Of a DNA stretch of 56,174 bases, positions 41,408 to 47,181 are shown in pieces; position 1 is the stretch's first letter; each line of letters begins with the position of its first letter. This DNA comes from 66-474 sp051961995 (lineage in GTDB: Bacteria > Pseudomonadota > Gammaproteobacteria > Xanthomonadales > Rhodanobacteraceae). The stretch lies in NCBI GenBank assembly GCA_051961995.1, contig JBQCCR010000082.1:1-56174 (forward strand), read 5' to 3'. A program made the position numbers and the translations under genes. Under the pieces are notes generated by a model. That model was not told the DNA's origin. It made no database searches and saw nothing but the letters and a program-made list of their open reading frames with translations.

Positions 41408-42292
41408 TCAACGAGCGTCGCGCGGGGAGGCAAGACCCGCCCTGCGCTTTTCATCTTGAAGCAGGCTTTGCTTGCGCGCCGCTCCCCAACGCCAGCCGCC
41501 GATGGTGCCATCCTCGCGCACCACACGATGACACGGCACGATCAGTGCCAGCTTGTTGGAGCCGCAGGCGCGGCCGATCGCGCGCGCGGCCTTCGGTGCG
41601 CCGATCATGCGCGCGATCTCGCCGTAGCTGCGCGTCTCCCCGGCGGGGATGCGGGTCAGCGCGTCCCACACGCGCCACTGGAATGCGGTGGCCGTGATGT
41701 CCAGCGGCGGCAGTTCCGATCGAGTGGCGTTTTCGTCTTTGCCGAATTGTGCGGCGATGCGCGCGACCACCACCGAAAGCCATTCGTCGCGACCGGCATC
41801 CACGCGCGTGATCCGCGCGCGCGGGAATTCGCCGCGCAACTGCTTCAACAGGGCGTCATCGTCGTCGCCGATGTTCACCGCGCACAGGCCACGCTCCGTT
41901 GCCGCCACCAGTACGCGCCCGAGGGGACATGCCAGCGTGGTGTAACGAATCGCCACGCCCGCGGCTCCTTCGCGATAGCGTGCAGGCGGCATGCCGAGCA
42001 GGCGGTCCGAGTGTTCGTAGACACGGCTGCCGGAACCGAAACCGGCGCCATAGATCGCGTCGGTGATGGACGCGCCATCGCGCAGCGCGCGCTTGAATTC
42101 GCCGAAACGCTTCGAGCGTGCGTATTCCGCAGGCGACACCCCGTAAGCGCGCCGGAATGCGCGCTGCAGGTGGCTTGGGGAGAGGCCGACTTGCGCGGCG
42201 AGTTCGCCAAGGCTCGGCACCTCGTCGCTGCGGTCGAGGATTTGGCGTGCGCGTTCGAGCGCATCGGGGGCAGTTTTCAATTCGGCATTCAT
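41408..42292 (-). CDS. Ada-like AraC regulator/O6-methylguanine-DNA methyltransferase fusion lacking the N-terminal Ada domain
   Basis: 294 residues. The AraC HTH region is at about 12-110 (LGELAAQVGLSPSHLQRAFR, FGSGSRVYEHSDRLLG). The ribonuclease-like domain and MGMT domain cover about 115-280, with FQWRVWDALTRIPAGETRSY, AIGRACGSNKLALIVPCHRV and catalytic C244. The Cys-rich methylphosphotriester-sensing domain of Ada (Cys4 zinc site, methyl-accepting Cys) is absent, so it may repair O6-alkylguanine and bind DNA but cannot be switched on in the usual way. The tail (RRAGLASPRDAR) is encoded by part of a GGCGGGTCTTG repeat. It lies 32 bases downstream of a small membrane-protein gene. Confidence 0.9.
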   Translation of the reverse strand: MNAELKTAPDALERARQILDRSDEVPSLGELAAQVGLSPSHLQRAFRRAYGVSPAEYARSKRFGEFKRALRDGASITDAIYGAGFGSGSRVYEHSDRLLGMPPARYREGAAGVAIRYTTLACPLGRVLVAATERGLCAVNIGDDDDALLKQLRGEFPRARITRVDAGRDEWLSVVVARIAAQFGKDENATRSELPPLDITATAFQWRVWDALTRIPAGETRSYGEIARMIGAPKAARAIGRACGSNKLALIVPCHRVVREDGTIGGWRWGAARKQSLLQDEKRRAGLASPRDAR

Positions 42293-42324
42293 GACGCGAT
42301 GCTAGGACGCGCCCGCGCCCGCGG

Positions 42325-42573
42325 CTATCCGATTCTTGCGCGCGGCGGCGGGTCCACTACCCGGAATTCGCCTTCGATGATGCCGTCGTGCGCCGTGCGC
42401 GCGGTCTTGCGCGGCAGCAAACGTCGCACCAGCAGCGCCAGCGCGCCGAATGCCACCGCGGCGAGTCCGGCGATCAGCCCGAAGAACAGCAGGCCGACCA
42501 GGATCAGCCCGCCGCAGGCGAGCATCAAGGCGCGCAACAGGGGATGACGGGGCAGGGCGAAAGCGATGCGCAT
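42325..42573 (-). CDS. Small membrane protein, hypothetical
   Basis: 82 residues. Two adjacent hydrophobic stretches (about 11-32, LLRALMLACGGLILVGLLFF; and 33-48, GLIAGLAAVAFGALALLV) are followed by a basic RRLLPRKTAR cytoplasmic turn and an acidic end with DGIIEGEFRVVDP. The IIEGEFRVVD tail looks conserved in character, but I recognise no named family. It precedes the Ada-like gene on the same strand by 32 bases, suggesting cotranscription, and is divergent from the Rieske gene. I preferred this frame over a longer overlapping Arg-rich frame on the same strand (42302-42820), because it has an ATG, membrane segments and a plausible composition. Confidence 0.7.
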   Translation of the reverse strand: MRIAFALPRHPLLRALMLACGGLILVGLLFFGLIAGLAAVAFGALALLVRRLLPRKTARTAHDGIIEGEFRVVDPPPRARIG

Positions 42574-42639
42574 GAGGGTTGCCGAACGTTCCGGGGACGT
42601 TTGCTATCTTGTGCCGGTCAATCAGCCTTGCAAGTGCCC

Positions 42640-43008
42640 ATGGACATGACCACGCCTGATGCGCCGTTGTGCCGCGTCGAAGACATTCCCGACGGCGGCG
42701 TGCTGGGCGTGGATCCCGCCGACCCGCATGGCGACGCGCTCGTGCTGGCGCGCAACGGCAATGAGGTGCGCGCCTGGCTGAACGTCTGTCCGCACGCCGG
42801 CCGGCGCATGGATTACGCACCCAACCTGTTCCTGGTCAAGGGCGGTCACCTGACCTGCGCCGTGCATGGCGCGACCTTCGCGCTGGCGCAGAACGGCTTG
42901 TGCGTGCAGGGGCCGTGTCGCGGCGAGTCGCTGGCGTCGGTGCCGGTGCGTGTCGAAAACGGCGCAGTGCATCGTGCGGCAACGTTCAACTGCGAAACAG
43001 CAAGTTGA
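42640..43008 (+). CDS. Rieske [2Fe-2S] protein
   Basis: 122 residues from ATG 42640 (or 42646). The cluster-binding motifs are C50-x-H52 (NVCPHAGRRMDYAP) and C73-x2-H76 (LTCAVHGATFAL), followed by NGLCVQGPCRGESL with two further Cys typical of small soluble Rieske proteins. There is no signal peptide or membrane helix. It is NirD- or ferredoxin-like and may carry electrons or act as a regulatory subunit; no oxygenase partner is adjacent. Its 3' end overlaps the convergent SLC13-type gene by 23 bases. Confidence 0.9.
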   Translation: MDMTTPDAPLCRVEDIPDGGVLGVDPADPHGDALVLARNGNEVRAWLNVCPHAGRRMDYAPNLFLVKGGHLTCAVHGATFALAQNGLCVQGPCRGESLASVPVRVENGAVHRAATFNCETAS

Positions 43009-44833
43009 CCATGACCAGCATGGTCACCAGCATCAGCAGCGTCAGCGGCAAACCCAGCCGCAGGAAATCGCGCGGCTTGTAACCGCCGGGGCCCGCCACC
43101 AGCAGGATGGTCGGGCTGGCGCCGGGGAGCAGGAAGGTGTTGGAAACCGACATCGCCACGATCAGCGCATAGGCGCTGGGGTTGCCGCCGGATGCGAGTG
43201 CGATGTTGATCGCCATCGGCACCATCATGACCGCCGCGCCCACGTGGGAGATCACCTGCGAGAACAGCAGCGCGAGGATCGCGATGCTGGCTTGCAACAG
43301 CCACTGCGGCCAGTGCCCGATGTGCACCAGCAACTCCTGCGCCATCCATGCCGCGGTGCCGGTCGAATCCATTGAAGCGCCCAGCGGGATCAGGCTGGCC
43401 ATGATGAAGATGGTGCGCCAGTTGACCGCGCTGTAGGCCTCTTCCATGTTGAGCACGCCGGTCAGCAACATGCCGACCGCGCCGGTCATCATCGCGACCG
43501 ACAGGCGCAAATTGGTGAACAGGCCAAGCCCCATGGCAAGCGCGAAGAACAGCAGCGCGTGCCAGATCTTGCCGGGGCGATGTTCTTCGCGGGGAATGTC
43601 GGTGACCGGCACCAGATCGCGATCTTCCGCGGCCAGCAGCAGGTCGCGCCAGAAGCTGTGCAGCACCAGGGTGTCGCCGGCGCGCAGGTTGGTCTTGCGC
43701 ACGTCCTCGCCGCGGAACACCTGCTCGCCGCGGTTCACCGCCAGCACGGAAATGCCATAGCGCTTGCGCAGGCGCAGCGCACCGACATCCTGCTTGACGA
43801 AGCGCGAAGACGGCGGCACCACCGCTTCTGAAATGCCGGCGCGGGTGGGATTGAACATGTCGGCCAGCGCGCGCAGCCGTCCGCCGGTGCGAGCCTGCTG
43901 CGCCTGCGCGAACTCGCTGACTTGCGCGCGCGGGCCGAGCACGCCCAGCACCGTGCCGACCCAGATCAGTTGATCGGCCGGCGGAGCAAGGCGCGCTTCA
44001 TTGCCGTTCTTGATCGCGAGGATGGGCGGCGCGTCGGTCAACAGTTCCGCCTCGCCCACGCTCATCCCGACCAGCGGGCTTTCCGCGGTGACGGTGAGTT
44101 CGGTGACTTCGCCTTCCAGCCCGTACGTCTGCGCGAAGTAACTCTCGGTACGGCCGGGCGTGACCTTCGGCTTGTCGTCCACGTCTTCCGGCAGCACGCG
44201 CCGGGTGGCGAACGCGAAATACGCCAGGCCCACCAGCAGCAGCGGAATGCCGATCGGGGTGATCGCGAACAGCTTGAACGGTTCGATGGTCTGCGCGCCC
44301 GGCGGCAGGTTGCGGTCGGCGCTGGCGATCAGGTCGTTGAGCAGGATCAGCGGCGAGTTGCTGATCAGGGTCATGTTGGTGCCGCACAGGATGCACGCTG
44401 CCATCGGCAGCAGCAGCCGCTTCAATGGAATGCCGGTGCGCGCCGACACGCGACTGACCACCGGCAGGAACAATGCGGCGAGCGCCTGGCTCTGAATGAT
44501 CGAGGACAGGCTGCCGGCCATGCTGTTGACCAGCAGCGAGACCCGGTTTTCCGCGCCGCCGGCCAGGCGCAGGATGAAGGAGGCAGCCTTGCTCAGCACA
44601 CCGGTGCGATCGAGACCCGCACCCATGATCATCACCGCGATCAGCGAGATCACCGCGTTGCCGGCAAAGCCTTCGAACAACTGTTCGATGGGCATCAGGC
44701 CGGTGATGCCGATCACCACCAGCACCAGCAGCGCGACTAGGTCGGCGCGCACCCATTCCAGGATCAGCATCGCGATGGTGAAACCGACCAGCCCGAGCAC
44801 CAGCATCATGTCGGGGGTGAGGGTCAGCTCCAT
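42986..44833 (-). CDS. SLC13/DASS-type permease with two central RCK_C (TrkA-C) domains
   Basis: 615 residues. An N-terminal membrane half (about 1-210), then a cytoplasmic insert of about 200 residues with two TrkA_C domains (VTELTVTAESPLVGMSVGEA; RFVKQDVGALRLRKRYGISV then LAVNRGEQVFRGED), then a second membrane half (about 425-615). Conserved transporter segments are GTNMTLISNSPLILLNDL and FLLPGASPTILLVAGPGGYK, which match SLC13/YfbS-like carriers with the SNT-type motifs altered. Likely a Na+- or H+-coupled anion (sulfate or dicarboxylate) importer regulated through its RCK_C domains; the ion is not determinable. Confidence 0.88.
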   Translation of the reverse strand: MELTLTPDMMLVLGLVGFTIAMLILEWVRADLVALLVLVVIGITGLMPIEQLFEGFAGNAVISLIAVMIMGAGLDRTGVLSKAASFILRLAGGAENRVSLLVNSMAGSLSSIIQSQALAALFLPVVSRVSARTGIPLKRLLLPMAACILCGTNMTLISNSPLILLNDLIASADRNLPPGAQTIEPFKLFAITPIGIPLLLVGLAYFAFATRRVLPEDVDDKPKVTPGRTESYFAQTYGLEGEVTELTVTAESPLVGMSVGEAELLTDAPPILAIKNGNEARLAPPADQLIWVGTVLGVLGPRAQVSEFAQAQQARTGGRLRALADMFNPTRAGISEAVVPPSSRFVKQDVGALRLRKRYGISVLAVNRGEQVFRGEDVRKTNLRAGDTLVLHSFWRDLLLAAEDRDLVPVTDIPREEHRPGKIWHALLFFALAMGLGLFTNLRLSVAMMTGAVGMLLTGVLNMEEAYSAVNWRTIFIMASLIPLGASMDSTGTAAWMAQELLVHIGHWPQWLLQASIAILALLFSQVISHVGAAVMMVPMAINIALASGGNPSAYALIVAMSVSNTFLLPGASPTILLVAGPGGYKPRDFLRLGLPLTLLMLVTMLVMVNLLFRS

Positions 44834-44898
44834 TGCGTGATCGTTCTTGTCCGGTCAGTGCATCGGATGGCGGCGAGCGTTTTTCGAGAATCCCCACC

Positions 44899-45015
44899 AA
44901 GCGTCGCGAGCGAAGGTAGGTAGTGCGTCGCCGGAGCGCAGGAAGCGGAGTGTACACGTCAGTACATGAGCATTCCGAGCACCGCCGGCGCGCGAGATGC
45001 CGAGTGCAGCAGTTT
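44899..45015 (+). repeat. 117-bp dispersed repeat, copy 2
   Basis: Gap-free match to the reverse complement of 1641-1757. It has the same TGTACACGTCAGTACA centre and the same 20-base flanking core on both sides (GTACATGAG, ATTCCGAGCACCGCCGGCGC). It occupies most of the gap between the SLC13-type gene start and the trmB stop. Translated forward it gives MSIPSTAGARDAECSS, comparable to the hemW N-terminus MRIPSTAGAQDAERSS, but here no known gene follows. Confidence 0.85.
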
Positions 45016-45026
45016 GGCGGGGGTTT

Positions 45027-45722
45027 TTACACGCGGTCATATAGAAGATCCCACACGCCATGACCGAGACGCACACCCCGCTGCTCGAAACGTGTCTCGA
45101 TGCGCCACGGCGGCCGCTCCGCATAACCCCCGTCTCCCCTGCGGTTGCGCCATGCGGGTGCCGCCTCCAGCACCTCGCGCATCTGCGCCGCATAGTCGGC
45201 CCAGTCGGTCGCCAAATGCAAGAGGCCGCCGAGTTTGACACGACTGGCCAGCAACCGGGCGAATGCGGGCTGAATCAGGCGACGCTTGTGGTGGCGCTTC
45301 TTGTGCCAGGGATCGGGGAACCAGATGCGCACCTCGTCCAGCGATTCCGGCGCGAGTTCGTTCTCCAGCACCTCGATCGCATCGTGATTCCAGATGCGCA
45401 CGTTGCGGGTTTCGTGCGCGGCCAGCGCGTTCATCAGCCGACCCACACCGGGCCGGTGCACCTCGACGCCGAGGTAGTCGCGGTCGGGGTCATGCTCGCT
45501 GGCCCAGGCCAGCGCCTCGCCGTTGCCGAAGCCGATCTCCAGCACCCGCGGCGCGTGCCTGCCGAACAGTGAGTCCAGGTCACGTGCTTCGCCGCCGTAA
45601 TCAACGCCGAAGCGTTGCCAGTGCTGTTCGAACGCGCGCTGCTGGGCGGGGGTGATGCGGCCCTGGCGCAGGACGAAGCTGCGGATTTTCCGGAGCTGAC
45701 CGGATGGAGGCGCGTCAGTCAT
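45027..45722 (-). CDS. trmB: tRNA (guanine-N7-)-methyltransferase
   Basis: 231 residues, normal for TrmB. The SAM site is VLEIGFGNGEAL, then YLGVEVHRPGVGRLMNALA, the catalytic region is RIWFPDPWHKKRHHKRRLIQ, and the C-terminus has LHLATDWADYAAQMREVLEA. It makes m7G46 in the variable loop of tRNAs. In this lineage trmB commonly follows thiG on the same strand, as here, with 235 bases between. Confidence 0.96.
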   Translation of the reverse strand: MTDAPPSGQLRKIRSFVLRQGRITPAQQRAFEQHWQRFGVDYGGEARDLDSLFGRHAPRVLEIGFGNGEALAWASEHDPDRDYLGVEVHRPGVGRLMNALAAHETRNVRIWNHDAIEVLENELAPESLDEVRIWFPDPWHKKRHHKRRLIQPAFARLLASRVKLGGLLHLATDWADYAAQMREVLEAAPAWRNRRGDGGYAERPPWRIETRFEQRGVRLGHGVWDLLYDRV

Positions 45723-45957
45723 TACCGATCCTGTGCGGGAGTGCGCCTGCGCGCGAAGGTTTCAATGCGCCGTGGGGCTCGAAAGGCAGCCATGAGCCAC
45801 GCATGGTCATCCCGCAAGCGTCAGAAAAGTTTTTTGTCCGCAAAAGGACGCAAGGACCGCGAAGAGATCGCTCGAAATTTGGCGCCCTCTGCGTTCTTCG
45901 CGAACCGTTGCTTCGGAAACGAGCAGCGCGGCCGCCATGCGGGCGCGCTGCTGCAGA
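45723..45957. other. trmB-thiG intergenic region with TTTTGTCCGCAAAAGGACGC repeat
   Basis: 235 bases without a supported gene. From about 45830 it holds TTTTTTGTCCGCAAAAGGAC then GCAAGGACCGCGAAGAG, with an opposing CTCTGCGTTCTTCGCG at about 45890, i.e. degenerate GGACGCAAAG-type units with inverted arms about 40 bases apart. It looks like a third class of dispersed intergenic repeat. Short frames through it are not convincing genes. Confidence 0.5.
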
Positions 45958-46776
45958 TCACGAAATGGTGCCGTCCGCCGGACTCGATGCGGAAGCGTAG
46001 CGTTTGCGGGGTATCCGCCCGGCCTGGAACGCGACGCGGCCTGCCTCCACCGCGAGTTTCATCGCGTGCGCCATGCGCACCGGATCGCGCGCACCGGCGA
46101 TCGCGGTGTTCATCAGCACGCCGTCGCAACCCAGTTCCATGGCGATCGCGGCGTCGGACGCGGTGCCCACGCCTGCATCCACGATGATCGGCACGCGCGC
46201 GTTCTCGACGATTTCCATCAGGTTGTACTTGTTCTGGATTCCCAACCCGGAACCGATGGGCGCAGCCAGCGGCATCACCGCCACGCAGCCGATTTCTTCC
46301 AGCCGCCTGGCAAGGATCGGATCGTCGCTGGTGTAGACCATCACCTCGAATTTTTCCGCGACCAGTTGCTCGGCGGCTTGTAGCGTCTGCATGACGTCCG
46401 GGAACAGCGTCTTCGGGTCGCCGAGCACTTCCAGTTTCACCAGCGCGCGACCATCCAGCAGTTCGCGCGCCAGGCGGCAGGTACGCAGCGCCTCTTCGGC
46501 GGTGTAGCAGCCGGCGGTGTTGGGCAGGATGGTGTAGTGATCCGGCGGCAGCACATCCAGCAGATTCGGCTCACCCTTGTTCTGGCCGATGTTGGTGCGG
46601 CGGATGGCGACCGTGACGATCTGCGCGCCCGCGGCTTCGGTCGCGCGACGGGTCTCATCGAGATCCTTGTACTTGCCGGTGCCGGTCAGCAGGCGCGAAG
46701 CATAGGTGCGGCCGGCGATCACCAGCGGATCGGGGATGACTTCTTCAATTGCGTGTCGAGGGAGGGCGTTCATCAT
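45958..46776 (-). CDS. thiG: Thiazole synthase ThiG
   Basis: 272 residues from ATG 46776 (or 46773); the frame runs on to 46869 through a REP-like unit. The TIM-barrel motifs are DPLVIAGRTYASRLLTGTGK, TVAIRRTN, LLPNTAGC-like ILPNTAGCYTAEEAL, LVKLEVLGDPKTLFPDV, MPLAAPIGSGLGIQN, IIVDAGVGTASDAAIAMELG and DGVLMNTAIAGARDPV. It condenses deoxyxylulose phosphate, dehydroglycine and ThiS-thiocarboxylate into the thiazole of thiamin, using a Lys Schiff base. thiS is upstream on the same strand with 137 bases between. Confidence 0.96.
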   Translation of the reverse strand: MMNALPRHAIEEVIPDPLVIAGRTYASRLLTGTGKYKDLDETRRATEAAGAQIVTVAIRRTNIGQNKGEPNLLDVLPPDHYTILPNTAGCYTAEEALRTCRLARELLDGRALVKLEVLGDPKTLFPDVMQTLQAAEQLVAEKFEVMVYTSDDPILARRLEEIGCVAVMPLAAPIGSGLGIQNKYNLMEIVENARVPIIVDAGVGTASDAAIAMELGCDGVLMNTAIAGARDPVRMAHAMKLAVEAGRVAFQAGRIPRKRYASASSPADGTIS

Positions 46777-46781
46777 TTTCT

Positions 46782-46808
46782 CGTCATTCCGGCGCAGGCC
46801 GGAGTCCA
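46782..46808 (+). repeat. REP-like unit between thiS and thiG
   Basis: CGTCATTCCGGCGCAGGCC then GGAGTCCA matches the 28-bp family at 6411-6501 and folds as TCCGGC-GCAG-GCCGGA. It lies a few bases upstream of the thiG start codon (6 bases from 46776), where a hairpin could mask the ribosome binding site. Confidence 0.75.
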
Positions 46809-46913
46809 TTTTGGCCTGTGCCATTTCGGATTCTGAAAGTTGTCGTTGTCGAGTTCGCCGCCGAGGCAACGCGGCCCTTCGCCTCCTGCTCGGGCACTCG
46901 GTTTCGCCGACGC

Positions 46914-47114
46914 TCAGCCTCCCCCTATGGCTTGGACGATCTCCACCCGATCGCCTTCGCCCAGCGCGTATCGGTCATGCAGGCTGCGCGGCACGATTTC
47001 GCGATTGACCTCGACCGCGACGCGGCGCTCGGCGTAACCCGCATCCGCGAGCAGGGTGGAAATGGTGGTGGCCGGCGCGCATTCGCGCGCGGTGCCGTTC
47101 AGGACGATTTGCAT
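46914..47114 (-). CDS. thiS: Sulfur carrier protein ThiS
   Basis: 66 residues. The ubiquitin-like fold is seen in MQIVLNGTARECAPATTIST, VAVEVNREIVPRSLHDRY and LGEGDRVEIVQAIGGG. It ends in Gly-Gly-Gly, while most ThiS proteins end in Gly-Gly; the last Gly would still be adenylated and converted to thiocarboxylate. It donates sulfur to ThiG. No TPP riboswitch is seen in the 67 bases before the start. Confidence 0.93.
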   Translation of the reverse strand: MQIVLNGTARECAPATTISTLLADAGYAERRVAVEVNREIVPRSLHDRYALGEGDRVEIVQAIGGG

Positions 47115-47181
47115 CCGTGCATTTTAACCCCATGCGCGGAGCACCCGCGATGCCGGCGCATCGCGGATGCCACCGAGTCGA

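Noticed and set aside
41236..41526. 97-residue N-terminal extension of the EamA transporter
   Set aside because: It would read through a terminator and into the Ada-like gene; the ATG at 41235 starts a normal-length transporter.
42302..42820. 172-residue minus-strand frame overlapping the small membrane protein and the Rieske gene
   Set aside because: Arg/Pro/Ala-rich with no motif, and it covers two better-supported genes.
44966..45238. 90-residue plus-strand frame starting in repeat copy 2
   Set aside because: The N-terminus is repeat-derived and the rest is antisense to trmB with no recognisable motif.
47115..47181. TPP riboswitch upstream of thiS
   Set aside because: The gap is 67 bases and lacks CUGAGA and other Thi-box elements.
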